64,000 bases of DNA from Amycolatopsis tolypomycina (GCF_900105945.1 NZ_FNSO01000004.1:6948001-7012000); one strand, 5' to 3'. Counted from the first letter of the stretch, positions 17,260 through 29,018 are shown. Notes: a model not told the origin generated them from the letters alone. Translations and numbers: made by a program.

Positions 17260-18002
17260 GAGAAGAGGGTGCCCTCGTGCGCCGGGTCGACCCGCTCGAG
17301 CAGCTCGGGCCCGTTGTTGCGGACGTTGTTCACCTTGGTCGAGATCGGCCGCAGCTCCAGCGAAGCCACGATGTCCTCGGGCGTCGGCACCAGCAGGTCG
17401 GTGACGTCTTCGCGGTCCGGGTCCAGCCAGCCGTCCCAACGCGACTTCGGCACGATGAGCGGCATCCGGTGGTGGACGTCGGTGAGCTGCCCGGCCGCGT
17501 CGGTCGTGATGATCGAGAACGTGATCAGCGGCGCCGCCCCGTCGTCGTCCTTCGGCCGCCAGCTCTCCCAGATCCCGCCGAACGCGATCGACGCATCATC
17601 CGGCGCCGTCATGTAGAACGGCTCCTTCTCCTTGCCCGTGCGGCGCCACTCGAACCAGCCGTCGGCCGGCACCAGGCAGCGGCGCGACACCAGCGCGCGG
17701 CGGAAAGCGGGCTTCTCGCGTGCCGTCTCGGCGCGCGTGTTGATCATCCGCGAGCCGACCGACGGGTCCTTGGCCCAGAACGGCACCAGGCCCCACTTCA
17801 TCATCCGCAGCGAACGCTCGGCGGGCTCGTCCTCGAGGACCTGGCCGTCTTCGTCACGCGGGTGCCGCTGCACGACCGTGACCACGTTCTTCGTCGGCGC
17901 CACGTTGTGGTCGGCGCGCGCGTGGCCTTCGGTGAGGTCGATCGCGTCGAACTCCTCGATCAGCTTCGCCGGATCCTTCGTGGCGGCGTAGCGGCCGCAC
18001 AT
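17256..18002 (-). CDS. SRAP domain protein (YedK/HMCES), abasic-site DNA protein crosslinker
   Basis: 248 aa. The start MCGRY exposes Cys2, the residue that forms a thiazolidine link with abasic sites in single-stranded DNA. Other SRAP hallmarks are VAPTKNVVTV, MKWGLVPFWAKDPSVGSRMINTRAETAREKPAFRRALVSRRCLVPADGWFEWR, FGGIWESW and VHHRMPLIV with the active His. ATG 18002 is fixed by GAGGAGG five bases upstream and by the need for Cys2. It heads a two-gene operon with the hydrolase and is divergent from rsgA. Confidence 0.93.
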   Translation of the reverse strand: MCGRYAATKDPAKLIEEFDAIDLTEGHARADHNVAPTKNVVTVVQRHPRDEDGQVLEDEPAERSLRMMKWGLVPFWAKDPSVGSRMINTRAETAREKPAFRRALVSRRCLVPADGWFEWRRTGKEKEPFYMTAPDDASIAFGGIWESWRPKDDDGAAPLITFSIITTDAAGQLTDVHHRMPLIVPKSRWDGWLDPDREDVTDLLVPTPEDIVASLELRPISTKVNNVRNNGPELLERVDPAHEGTLFS

Positions 18003-18106
18003 AGCGCCTCCTCTTGCCGGATGAGTCATCGTTACACGCAGGCCAGGGCCGTGGCGAGCGGCGTGGGATCATTCGGGTGGGCACCGCACACGAGAGGACG
18101 ACGGGT

Positions 18107-19129
18107 TTGGCGCGCAACGACTGGAGCAAGCTGGACGAGTCCGACGTCCGCGTGCGTCCGGGCAAGGGCAGCCGGCCCCGCAGCAAACGCCGTCCCGAGC
18201 ACGCCGACGCCGTCACGGCCATGGTCATCGGCAAGGACCGCGGCCGCTGGACCTGCGCGATCGACGCCGATCCGGCCCGGGTCGTCACCGCGATGCGGGC
18301 CCGCGAGCTGGGCCGGACGCCGGTGGTCGTCGGCGACCGCGTCGGCATCGTCGGCGACGTCTCCGGCAAGCCGGACACCCTCGCGCGGATCGTCCGCGTC
18401 GACGACCGCACCAGCTCCCTGCTGCGCACGGCCGACGACACCGACCCGTACGAGCGGCTGGTCGTGGCGAACGCCGAGCGCCTGCTGATCGTCACCGCGC
18501 TCGCCGACCCGCCGCCGCGCACCGGCTTCATCGACCGCTGCCTCGTCGCCTGCTACGCGGGTGGCGTCGAGCCGGTCCTGTGCCTGACGAAGGCCGACCT
18601 GGCCAGCCCGGACGAGCTCCTGGCTGGCTACGCGGGCCTCGACGTCCCGGCGATCGTGACCCGCTTCGACGAAGAGCCCGAAGGCCTGGCCGAGATGCTG
18701 AAGGACCGCGTGACGGCGCTGGTCGGGCACTCCGGTGTCGGCAAGTCGACATTGGTCAACCGCCTGGTGCCGGACGCCGAGCTGGCGGTCGGCGTGGTGA
18801 GCGCGGTCGGCAAGGGGCGGCACACGTCGGTCGCGGCGGTGGCACTGCCGCTGCCGGACGGCGGCTGGGTGATCGACACCCCCGGCGTCCGGTCGTTCGG
18901 GCTGGCCCACGTCACGGCGGACGACATCGTGGACGCCTTCGAGGAGTTCGCCGAAGCCGCCGAGGAGTGCCCGTCGGGCTGCGGGCACCTCGGCGCGCCG
19001 GAGGACCCGGACTGCGCGCTCGACGACGTCGTCACCGAAGGCAGGGCAAGCCCCGAGCGGCTGGCTTCACTGCGGCGCCTGCTGTCGTCCCGCGGCGGCC
19101 ACGACATGACCCGCGGCACCGAGTCCTGA
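18107..19129 (+). CDS. rsgA: ribosome small subunit-dependent GTPase RsgA
   Basis: 340 aa circularly permuted GTPase that releases assembly factors from the 30S subunit. Motifs occur in the permuted order: G4 TKAD (CLTKADLAS), G1 GHSGVGKST, G3 DTPGVRSFG; the C-terminal zinc site is CPSGCGHLGAPEDPDC. An N-terminal OB-type domain precedes them. TTG at 18107 (LARNDWSKLDESDVRVR) has AGAGGA eight bases upstream; GTG at 18077 is an alternative without a ribosome site. Confidence 0.9.
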   Translation: MARNDWSKLDESDVRVRPGKGSRPRSKRRPEHADAVTAMVIGKDRGRWTCAIDADPARVVTAMRARELGRTPVVVGDRVGIVGDVSGKPDTLARIVRVDDRTSSLLRTADDTDPYERLVVANAERLLIVTALADPPPRTGFIDRCLVACYAGGVEPVLCLTKADLASPDELLAGYAGLDVPAIVTRFDEEPEGLAEMLKDRVTALVGHSGVGKSTLVNRLVPDAELAVGVVSAVGKGRHTSVAAVALPLPDGGWVIDTPGVRSFGLAHVTADDIVDAFEEFAEAAEECPSGCGHLGAPEDPDCALDDVVTEGRASPERLASLRRLLSSRGGHDMTRGTES

Positions 19130-19204
19130 CGCGTCGGGGCGACGCTGAGTAGCGGCGGCTCCCCCGAACGAGATCGGTGAAACGGCTGTGTTTTTGTTGG
19201 CACC

Positions 19205-19951
19205 ATGCGCAAAGCCGCCGTGGTGCTGCTGTTCGCCTTGCTCGCGAGCGCCTGTTCCGACCCCCCGCCCCGCCCGGCGTTCGAGGACGCACGAGCACTG
19301 GCCGACGCGGCCACAGCGGCCACGACAAGCGGCGGCTCGGCGAAGTTCACCACGGACGTCGCGGTCGGCTCGGTCCGGTCGAAGGGCCAGGGCCAGGCGC
19401 GGTTCGGCGACGGCGGGACGGCCCAGGTGATGACGACGGACTTCCTCGGCGAGCCGGTGGAGCTGCGCTTGGTGGCGGGGAAGCTGTACGCGAAGCTGCC
19501 GGAAGGCTCGCGCGACGAGGCAGGCAAGCCGTGGACGGTGGTCGCGGCGGACGGCACGGATTCCTTTTCCGAGGTCGCGGGCGGCAGCCTGACGCAGCTG
19601 GCGGAGCAGAACGACCCGGCACACACGCTGCGCGAGATCCGGACGGCGGGCACGATAGTCGCGGCCGAGCGCACGAACCTGGGCGGCGTGCCGGCGGAGC
19701 ACTACCGCATCGACCTCGACCTGGCCCGGCTGGGCACCGACCTGCCGGCGGGGCTGCCACCGGACGCGGCGGGCCGGGTGGGCGGGAAGTTCCCGGTGGA
19801 GCTGTGGCTCGACCAGACGCACCGGCCGTTGCAGATCGTGCTGAACCTCTCGCCGATCCTGCCGGGCTCCGAGGCTCGCATCACGACGCGGTATTCGGAC
19901 TGGGGCAGCCCGGTCGACGTCCAGCCGCCGCCGGCGGGTGAGGTGGGATAG
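19205..19951 (+). CDS. LppX/LprG-like lipoprotein
   Basis: 248 aa. The lipobox LASAC puts the lipidated Cys at residue 17 after a short hydrophobic signal. The mature part has the LppX_LprAFG pattern: FTTDVAVGSVRSKGQGQARFGDGGTAQVMTTDFLGEPVELRLVAGKLYAKLP, then AEHYRIDLDLARLG and a terminal strand set (PVELWLDQTHRPLQIVLNL). Such proteins carry lipids or lipoglycans across the cell envelope, or act as lipid-sensing lipoproteins. No partner transporter gene is adjacent. Confidence 0.78.
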   Translation: MRKAAVVLLFALLASACSDPPPRPAFEDARALADAATAATTSGGSAKFTTDVAVGSVRSKGQGQARFGDGGTAQVMTTDFLGEPVELRLVAGKLYAKLPEGSRDEAGKPWTVVAADGTDSFSEVAGGSLTQLAEQNDPAHTLREIRTAGTIVAAERTNLGGVPAEHYRIDLDLARLGTDLPAGLPPDAAGRVGGKFPVELWLDQTHRPLQIVLNLSPILPGSEARITTRYSDWGSPVDVQPPPAGEVG

Positions 19952-19971
19952 TCACCCCACCCGGGGACAAC

Positions 19972-20463
19972 TCAAAGCAGCTCCAGGAAAAACGGCAGTT
20001 CCTGCGGCGCATACCAAGCCAGCTCGTGGTCCTCGGCGTCCCCCAGCGTGAACTCCGCGTCCGGATCTCCGAGGTCCGCCGCGTCGATCACCGCCGCCGC
20101 CGCGGCGACCGCCTCGGCCGCCTCCGGGGCGTCCACGTGGATCGCCGCCACCGCCGACAGCGGGATCGGGCCGCCGATGCGGACCACCGGGGCGTCCAGG
20201 TCCGGGCGCAGCGTCACGCCCGCGACGTCCGCCGACACCACCACCCGGCGCGGCTCGCCCTTCTCCTCCGCCGCGATCAAGCGCAGCGAGGCCCGGGCCG
20301 CGTCCAGCAGCGCCGCGTACTCCAGCTCCTCGTCGGACCCGCTCACGTACGCCTCGCGCAACGCCGGCGTCAGCGCGAACGCCGTGCCGCTGCGGGCGCG
20401 GAACTCCCCCGATGACTCGAGGTCGCGAAGCATCGCGATGGTCGCAGGCAGATAGACCCTCAC
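19972..20463 (-). CDS. DUF6912-type conserved hypothetical protein
   Basis: 163 aa, soluble, begins VRVYLPATIAMLRDLESSGEFRARSGTAFALTPALREAYVSGSDEELEYAALLDAARASLRLI. This opening is characteristic of a small actinobacterial family I know as DUF6912; no function is known. GTG at 20463 overlaps the stop of the WS/DGAT-like gene (GTGA), so it is coupled to it. Family name moderately certain. Confidence 0.75.
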   Translation of the reverse strand: MRVYLPATIAMLRDLESSGEFRARSGTAFALTPALREAYVSGSDEELEYAALLDAARASLRLIAAEEKGEPRRVVVSADVAGVTLRPDLDAPVVRIGGPIPLSAVAAIHVDAPEAAEAVAAAAAVIDAADLGDPDAEFTLGDAEDHELAWYAPQELPFFLELL

Positions 20464-21866
20464 CAGTGCGCACCCTTCAGTTCTTCCAGGGACTCTTCGA
20501 TCATCCCGGCGACGAGGTCGACGTCGAAGGCGGCCTTGCGGTCGCCGTTCAGTCCGAAGTAGACGCCGCCGTGGTACGACGTCACCCCGATCGCCAGCGC
20601 CTGGGTGCGCATCAGCGGCATCACCGGGAACATCTCGACCAGTCTGGCCTCTCCCGCGTACATCGGCACCTGCGGGCCCGGTGAATTGGTCACCATGACG
20701 TTGAAGATGCGCCCGGACAGCGATCCCGCCGCTCGCGCGCCGAGCGAATGGAGCGTAGCCGGGGCGAAGCCGCCGACCTTGAGCAGCCCGCGCGCCGCCA
20801 CCGAGCGGCCCGAATCCAGGTGCTCGGCCATCGCGTGCCCGATGTGCTGCAGCCGCAGGACCGGGTTCGGCTCGCCCACCGGCAGGTCCACCAGGTACGC
20901 CGCCACCTGGTTGCCGACCAGGCCCGGCGTCGAGTACTCGGGCGTTTCGGCGTCGCGGACCGCCAGCGGCACCAGCGCGCGGATCGTCGTGTCCGGCGTC
21001 AGCGGGACCTCGCGCGAAAGCAGCCATTCGCGCAGCGCACCCGTGATGGCCGCGAGGACGACGTCGTTGACCGTGCCGCCGTGCGCCGCGCGGATCTTGC
21101 GGAAGTCCTCCAGCCGTGTGCGGACCACGGCGAACACGCGGCCGCCCGAGACGCGGACGTTCAGCGGCCCGGGCGGCGCCGGGCTGACCAGCGTGCGCAG
21201 CGTCGACGCCACCCCGCCGAGCGTCTCGGCGAACTTGCCCGCCGCCGCGACCGCGTCGTTCGCCGCGGACCGGACGTTCTCCACGACCTCGCCCGGCCGC
21301 TGGACGCCCTCGCTGATCGCGTCCATGACCAGCTGGCCGCGGCTCGGCTCGCGGCGCGGCGTCCAGGTGTCCTCGAACGGCTCCGGCTCGGCCGGTGCCG
21401 GGTCGAGGACGATCTGGCCGAGGTCGATCGTGCCGACACCGTCCACAACGGACTGGTGGGTCTTGGTGACCAGCGCCACCCGGTCGCCGGCCAGCCCCTC
21501 GATGAAGTACGCCTCCCAGAGCGGCCGCTCCGGCGCCAGCCGCCGCGACATCAGGCGCGCGACCAGGTCGAACAGCTGCTCGTCACTGCCCGGCTGGGGC
21601 AGCGCCGAACGCCGGACGTGGTAGTTGAGGTCGAAGTCGACGTCGTCCACCCACACCGGCCGCGCCAGGTGGCCCGGCACCTCCAGGACGCGCTGCCGGT
21701 AGCGCGGCAGGTACGCCAGCCGCCCGCCGATGAGGTCGACCAGCTGTGCGTAGCCGAACCCGGAGCGCGGCCGCTCGAAGATCGCCACGCCGCCGACGTG
21801 CATCGGGGTCGCGTGGTCCTCGACGTAGAGGAACGAGGCGTCCAGCGCGGAAAGGCGGTCGGGCAT
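20460..21866 (-). CDS. wax ester synthase/diacylglycerol acyltransferase family protein with altered active site
   Basis: 468 aa, full-length WS/DGAT fold: MPDRLSALDASFLYVEDHATPMHVGGVAIFE at the N-terminus, PLWEAYFIEGLAGDRVALVTKTHQSVVDGVG where the catalytic HHxxxDG motif belongs, NDVVLAAITGALREWL and NSPGPQVPMYAGEARLVEMFPV in the second lobe. The motif reads H137-Q138-S-V-V-D142-G, so the second His, catalytic in Acinetobacter WS/DGAT, is Gln. Otherwise the enzyme would make triacylglycerol or wax esters from acyl-CoA. Coupled to the DUF6912 gene; divergent from the methyltransferase gene with overlapping 5' regions. Confidence 0.87.
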   Translation of the reverse strand: MPDRLSALDASFLYVEDHATPMHVGGVAIFERPRSGFGYAQLVDLIGGRLAYLPRYRQRVLEVPGHLARPVWVDDVDFDLNYHVRRSALPQPGSDEQLFDLVARLMSRRLAPERPLWEAYFIEGLAGDRVALVTKTHQSVVDGVGTIDLGQIVLDPAPAEPEPFEDTWTPRREPSRGQLVMDAISEGVQRPGEVVENVRSAANDAVAAAGKFAETLGGVASTLRTLVSPAPPGPLNVRVSGGRVFAVVRTRLEDFRKIRAAHGGTVNDVVLAAITGALREWLLSREVPLTPDTTIRALVPLAVRDAETPEYSTPGLVGNQVAAYLVDLPVGEPNPVLRLQHIGHAMAEHLDSGRSVAARGLLKVGGFAPATLHSLGARAAGSLSGRIFNVMVTNSPGPQVPMYAGEARLVEMFPVMPLMRTQALAIGVTSYHGGVYFGLNGDRKAAFDVDLVAGMIEESLEELKGAHW

Positions 21867-21900
21867 GGGCCGATCCTTTCATGATGCGAGACTTCCGGGT

Positions 21901-22662
21901 GTGGGTGATGAGTCGACAATCTCGCCGAAGGACCGCTTCCTGACCGTGTACGGCCGGAAGCCGGTGCTCGAGGCACTGGCGGACGACGGCCTGCGCGTGG
22001 ACAAGGTGATCCTCGCCGACACCGCCCGCGGCCCCGGCGCGGCCGAGATCCAGCGCGCGGCGAAGGCCGCCGGCGTGCCGGTGCAGCGCGCCAGCGAGCA
22101 CCGGGTCAAGGTCCTCGCCGGCAACGGCAAGCAGGACCAGGGCGTGCTCGCCGACGTCGTCGCGCCCCGGATGCGAGCGCTTTCCGCGGCACTGGCCGAC
22201 CGGCGGCCGCCGTCACGGGTGCTGCTGCTCGACGGCATCACCACGCCCGCGAACGTCGGCATGATCCTGCGGACGGCGACCGCGGCCGGGCTGGACGGCG
22301 TGATCGTGCCGCGGCGCGGCGTCGCGGCGCTCGACCCGCTGGTGGTCAAGGCGTCGGCCGGGGTGGCGTTCCGCGCACCCGTGCTGCGCTGCGGGTCGGC
22401 GCGCGAAGCCGCGGAAATGCTCGCCGAAGCCGGCTACGGGCTCTACGCGCTGGGCGCGTCGGCGCGCACGACGGTGTTCGACGTCGACCTGCCGCAGCGC
22501 GCGGCGTTCGTCCTCGGCGGCGAGACGGCCGGGGTCGGGCCGGAAGTCGGCGAGCTCGTCACGGAATGGCTGTCGATCCCGATGCCGGGCGACGTCGAGT
22601 CGCTGAACGTCTCGGCCGCCGCCGCGGTGCTGTCGTTCGAGCTGGTCCGCCGCGCCCGCTGA
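21901..22662 (+). CDS. SpoU/TrmH family 2'-O-ribose RNA methyltransferase
   Basis: About 253 aa. An N-terminal substrate-binding domain (VYGRKPVLEALADDGLRVDKVILADTARG) precedes a knotted SPOUT domain with motif 1 TPANVGMILRTATAAG, motif 2 AFVLGGETAGVG and motif 3 LSIPMPGDVESLNVSAAAAVLSFEL. Family members methylate 2'-OH groups in rRNA or tRNA; the target cannot be told. GTG 21901 begins just upstream of conserved sequence; an ATG at 21865 would overlap the start of the opposing gene by two bases. Confidence 0.87.
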   Translation: MGDESTISPKDRFLTVYGRKPVLEALADDGLRVDKVILADTARGPGAAEIQRAAKAAGVPVQRASEHRVKVLAGNGKQDQGVLADVVAPRMRALSAALADRRPPSRVLLLDGITTPANVGMILRTATAAGLDGVIVPRRGVAALDPLVVKASAGVAFRAPVLRCGSAREAAEMLAEAGYGLYALGASARTTVFDVDLPQRAAFVLGGETAGVGPEVGELVTEWLSIPMPGDVESLNVSAAAAVLSFELVRRAR

Positions 22663-22665
22663 GCC

Positions 22666-23067
22666 TCACCCCGCCGGGAACAGCACGGCGAGTTCGTCGA
22701 GCGTCTCGCTGACCGACCGGTGGTGCACCCCGACCATGCCCGCCTGGACGGCGCCGCGGATGTTCGTCGCGGAGTCGTCGACGAACGCGCAGCGCACCGC
22801 GGGCAGCCCGAGCCGGTCGGCCGCGATCAGGTAGACCGCCGGGTCCGGCTTCGCCACGCCGACCTCGCCGGAAAACACCAGAGCGTCGAAATAGTCGAAC
22901 ATCGTGTTCTTGACCTCGTCCGATGCCCCTGGGGCGTTGGACAGCAGCGCGGTGCGTACGCCGCGCTCGCGTGCGACCGCCAGGTATTCGTAGAACCGAC
23001 CGGCGTCGGGATCGGTGAGAACTCCGGCGAAATCGACCAATAGCCCTTTCAGCACCCGGCACACCAT
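22666..23067 (-). CDS. small HAD superfamily hydrolase
   Basis: 133 aa, HAD-IA fold without a cap domain: motif I LLVDFAGVLTD (nucleophile Asp12 present, but the usual +2 Asp is Ala), motif II ALLSNAP, motif III Lys in VAKPDPAVYLIAADRLG, motif IV FVDDSATNIRGAV. The Asp-to-Ala change at +2 removes the general acid expected for a phosphatase, so it may be a slow or different hydrolase. The start is ATG 23067; a GTG four codons later is possible. Convergent with the methyltransferase gene three bases away. Confidence 0.75.
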   Translation of the reverse strand: MVCRVLKGLLVDFAGVLTDPDAGRFYEYLAVARERGVRTALLSNAPGASDEVKNTMFDYFDALVFSGEVGVAKPDPAVYLIAADRLGLPAVRCAFVDDSATNIRGAVQAGMVGVHHRSVSETLDELAVLFPAG

Positions 23068-23237
23068 AGCCTGGTGGCGTCGTGGTGTCTCGCAGAGCGC
23101 AACGCTGCCGGTCGGCATACCGCATCGGCAGCCGGCAATCCACGGTTTCGGCAATTCTCGCCCGGATCGTGCGATTCGATGTTCTTTTCGGTCGCTTCCC
23201 ACCTCCAAGCGAATGTCGACTCAGGAGGGCAGGAAAA

Positions 23238-23693
23238 ATGATCGAGGAACATCGGTTGCGGACATTGACCCGCTTCGAGGCACCTCGCCGGACGGAGGGC
23301 CCGGTCGAGGTGACACCACACGAGCACCGCCGCGGCTCGCGGTGCCCGGCGCCGAGCCAGCTCGAAGCGGACGAGCTGGGCCGCCTGGTGAACATGCTGC
23401 TGGAGGCGTACGACGGCCGCCGCCCGGCGGCACAGGTCCGCGCACTGGTGGCGCCGGAGGTGTACGCCGGGCTCACCGGTGCGAGCCGGGCGCGGCCCCG
23501 CCACCGGACGCAGACGATCCACACGTGCGCCCCGGCACCGGACGTGGTGGAGGCATGCGCCCGAGTGGAGGCGGACGGCCGCTCGTTCGCACTGGCGGCC
23601 CGTTTCACCCGCACGCCGACGGGCTGGCGGTGCGAGCGATTCGCGCTGTTGAAGCCGCGGCAGCAGGCAAACCCGAACCGGCGGGCGGCGTGA
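23238..23693 (+). CDS. Rv3235-like conserved hypothetical protein
   Basis: 151 aa. The conserved part runs from ADELGRLVNMLLEAYDGRRPAAQVRALVAPEVYAGL to WRCERFALLKPR, the pattern of the Rv3235/DUF6459 family found next to secA in mycolic-acid and related actinobacteria. The N-terminal 45 residues are polar and probably disordered. ATG 23238 has GGAGG nine bases upstream. Function unknown; secretion-related roles have been suggested only from neighbourhood. Confidence 0.75.
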   Translation: MIEEHRLRTLTRFEAPRRTEGPVEVTPHEHRRGSRCPAPSQLEADELGRLVNMLLEAYDGRRPAAQVRALVAPEVYAGLTGASRARPRHRTQTIHTCAPAPDVVEACARVEADGRSFALAARFTRTPTGWRCERFALLKPRQQANPNRRAA

Positions 23694-23775
23694 AGCGGGG
23701 TGAGGCGGGTCGCGCACCGCCGAGGGTGGGTTGGCTCGCCGACGGCCGGTGGGCTTGGTGCGCTCGGGTCGCGGC

Positions 23776-23861
23776 CGGGTGGCCGGGCTGCGAGCGGCAC
23801 CCGGCGCCGGACCCGCTCGCCGGGGGCTGGGTGTACTCGGGTGGCCGGGCTGCGAGCGGCA
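23776..23861. repeat. 24-base direct repeat (two copies)
   Basis: CGGGTGGCCGGGCTGCGAGC followed by GGCA occurs at 23776-23799 and 23838-23861, in the non-coding gap between the Rv3235-like gene and the P450 gene. The rest of the 229-base gap shows no gene. Confidence 0.5.
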
Positions 23862-23922
23862 ACGCCTCGCTCCGTTCGCCCGCGCCTCGCGGCCTCGCCC
23901 AAATCCCTTCCGCGCGGCCGGC

Positions 23923-25134
23923 CTAGCCGCCGCTTGTCACCGGTAGGGCCGACAGGCCGCGGAGCGTCGTTGTCGGGTTCCACTCCGGTGGGCCCGACTG
24001 CGTCAGGTCCGGGCGGCGGCGGGCCAGCTCGCGGAACGCGATCCGGGCCTCCAACCTCGCCAAAGGCGCGCCCAGGCAGAAGTGGATGCCCTGGCCGAAC
24101 GCCAGGTGGCGGCCCGGCTCGCGGGCCGGGTCGAACGTTTCCGGGGCCGGGCCCGTTGCCGGGTCGCGGTTGGCCGCTCCGATCAAGATGATCAGCTGGC
24201 TGCCCGCCGGTACTGCCAGCCCGCCCAGTGTTGTGTCGCGCAGGGCCGTGCGGGCCGTCAGCTGGGCCGGCGAGTCGTAGCGCAGCACCTCCTCCACGAC
24301 CCGCGCCGCGTGCTCGCCGTCCGTGCCCAGTGGTTTCAGGCCGTCCGGGCCGCGCAGCAGCGCCAGTACTCCGTTGCCGATCAGGTTCGTCGTTGTTTCG
24401 TGGCCGGCGATCAACAGCAACGTCAACGTCACCAGCAGCTCGCCCTCGGTGAGCACGTCGCCCGCGTCCGACACCGCGACCAGGGCCGACAGGAGGTCGT
24501 CTCCCGGGGTGCGCCGTCGCTCGGCCGCCAGCGAACGGAAGTAGCCGACGAACGACTGGCGTGCCTTGACCGCCGGCTCGAGCGTCCCCGGCGGTTGCAG
24601 GAACTGCGGGTCCAGGGCTCGCGCCATCGCGTGCGACCACTCCGCGAAGCGCTCGCGGTCGTCCAGCGGCACGCCCAGGAGCTCGGCGATCACCTCGACC
24701 GGCAACGGCTTCGCGAGCGCCGTCATCAGGTCGAACTCGGCCGGCGCGCGGTCGATGAGCGACGCGGTGATCTCCTCGATGCGCGGCGCCAGCTGCTCGG
24801 CCATCCGCGGCGTGAACGCCTTCGCCACCAGCCGCCGCAGGCGGGTGTGGTCCGGCGGGTTCAGCGAGAGGAACGCCCGGACCACGCGTCCCGACTCGTC
24901 GACCGGCTGGTCCGGGAGGCGGTCCGCCGGATCCAGGTACTCGGGTTCGGGGTGGCCGAACGCCGGGTCGCGCAGCACCTGCGTGGCTTCGGCGAGGCCG
25001 CTGACCGCGAACATCCGGTCAGCCAACGCCGCCACCGGACGGCTCTCCCGCCACCGGCGGTAGTGCGGGTACGGGTCCGGCCGCCGCTCGGCGGCGAACA
25101 GCGCGAAGAACTCCTGTGGATCCGCCGTGGTCAT
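23923..25134 (-). CDS. cytochrome P450
   Basis: 403 aa soluble bacterial P450 monooxygenase. The oxygen-binding I-helix is LLLIAGHETTTNLIGNG, the K-helix ExxR is EEVLRYDSP, and the heme loop FGQGIHFCLGAPLAR puts the thiolate ligand at Cys353. FLSLNPPDHTRLRRLVAKAFTPR is the conserved C-helix region. ATG 25134 has GGGGGA seven bases upstream; an ATG at 25152 lacks one. No ferredoxin or biosynthetic genes are adjacent, so redox partners and substrate are unknown. Transcribed in the same direction as secA but beyond the secA terminator. Confidence 0.93.
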   Translation of the reverse strand: MTTADPQEFFALFAAERRPDPYPHYRRWRESRPVAALADRMFAVSGLAEATQVLRDPAFGHPEPEYLDPADRLPDQPVDESGRVVRAFLSLNPPDHTRLRRLVAKAFTPRMAEQLAPRIEEITASLIDRAPAEFDLMTALAKPLPVEVIAELLGVPLDDRERFAEWSHAMARALDPQFLQPPGTLEPAVKARQSFVGYFRSLAAERRRTPGDDLLSALVAVSDAGDVLTEGELLVTLTLLLIAGHETTTNLIGNGVLALLRGPDGLKPLGTDGEHAARVVEEVLRYDSPAQLTARTALRDTTLGGLAVPAGSQLIILIGAANRDPATGPAPETFDPAREPGRHLAFGQGIHFCLGAPLARLEARIAFRELARRRPDLTQSGPPEWNPTTTLRGLSALPVTSGG

Positions 25135-25156
25135 CGAGACGTCCCCCATCAATGAC

Positions 25157-25190
25157 TTCGGGGCGCGCGGATTTCCCCGCGCGCCCCGAA
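25157..25190 (-). terminator. terminator downstream of secA
   Basis: Arms TTCGGGGCGCGCGG and CCGCGCGCCCCGAA pair perfectly over 14 bases with a six-base loop, 16 bases after the secA stop. It separates secA from the P450 gene. Confidence 0.75.
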
Positions 25191-25205
25191 CCGGTCATAC
25201 CCGTG

Positions 25206-28091
<2,886 letters not shown>

Positions 28092-28273
28092 CCGGTCGAC
28101 CTCACTAGCTGATCATGAGCGCGCCCAGGCCGGTCCCGGGCAGGTTCTCCCGCGGTGGCGGCCGTGTTCGGCGCCACCTTCCCACCCCCATCGTAGGGAA
28201 CGGTGGCCCTCGTGTGCACACGCCGTACGTCCTGAGAACCTTATTCAGCCGTCGGCCGGCGGGTTCTGACATG

Positions 28274-28309
28274 CGGAGGGTCCGCACGCGAGCACGTGCG
28301 GACCCTCCG
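28274..28309 (-). terminator. terminator downstream of hpf
   Basis: Perfect 15-base arms (CGGAGGGTCCGCACG and its complement) with a six-base loop, 23 bases after the hpf stop. The remaining 180 bases to the secA start should hold the secA promoter; no clear hexamers are visible. Confidence 0.75.
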
Positions 28310-28331
28310 ACAGACCTCCCTTGCGCCCGGC

Positions 28332-29018
28332 TCAGCCGAGCCGGATCACGCCGTAGTCGAAGCCTTTCCGCCGGTAGACCACGCTGGGCCGGCCCGCGTC
28401 GGAGTCGTTGAAGAGGTAGAAGTCGTGGCCGACCAGCTCCATCTCGTAGAGAGCCTGGTCCACCGTCATGGGCTCCGCGGTGTGCTGCTTCTCGCGAACG
28501 ACGCGGCCGGGCTGGTGACCCAGGTCGTCGTCGGTCCAGCTCTGCTGCTGGGGCAGGTGGAATTCTTCGGCACTCGCGAAGCCGTTCGTCTGCGGCTCGG
28601 CTTCGGGTGCGTCCAACACCGCGGTACGCGCGGCGGGACTGGCTGCGGCCGGGGATCCACCACCCGGCAGTGCCGAGGTCGCTTCGGCGACCGATTCCGG
28701 GCGGCTGCGGCCGTAGTGCACGCGCCTCCGGTCGTGTGTCCTCCGCAGCCGGTTTTCCAGCTTGGTGACTGCGGAATCGAGCGCCGCGTAGAAGTCGGCG
28801 GCACACGCTTCAGCGCGTACGGCCGGGCCTCGCCCCTTTCCGGTGATTTCGACGCGCTGGCAGCTCTTGGCCTGGCGCCGGTTGGGTTCGTGGAACAGTT
28901 CCACGTCGTACCGGATGACTTTCCTGTCGTAGCGCTCGAGGCGGGCCAGCTTTTCGCCGACGAGTGCCCGATAGTGATCGGGCACCTCCACGTTGCGGCC
29001 CTTAACGACGATGTCCAT
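28332..29018 (-). CDS. hpf: ribosome hibernation promoting factor, long form (HPF/RaiA)
   Basis: 228 aa. The N-terminal S30AE domain (MDIVVKGRNVEVPDHYRALVGEKLARLERYD...) binds the 30S decoding centre; after a linker rich in Ala, Pro and Ser (about residues 115-165) the C-terminal domain (EPMTVDQALYEMELVGHDFYLFNDSDAGRPSVVYRRKGFDYGVIRLG) mediates 70S dimerisation. Length and two-domain build define the long form. ATG 29018 has GGGAGGT six bases upstream. A possible eight-codon leader frame lies about 145 bases upstream (29162-29188). Confidence 0.94.
   Translation of the reverse strand: MDIVVKGRNVEVPDHYRALVGEKLARLERYDRKVIRYDVELFHEPNRRQAKSCQRVEITGKGRGPAVRAEACAADFYAALDSAVTKLENRLRRTHDRRRVHYGRSRPESVAEATSALPGGGSPAAASPAARTAVLDAPEAEPQTNGFASAEEFHLPQQQSWTDDDLGHQPGRVVREKQHTAEPMTVDQALYEMELVGHDFYLFNDSDAGRPSVVYRRKGFDYGVIRLG

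Noticed and set aside
23923..25134. Secondary-metabolite cluster around the P450 and the AfsR-type regulator
   Set aside because: Neither gene is accompanied by synthase, tailoring or resistance genes; neighbours are housekeeping.
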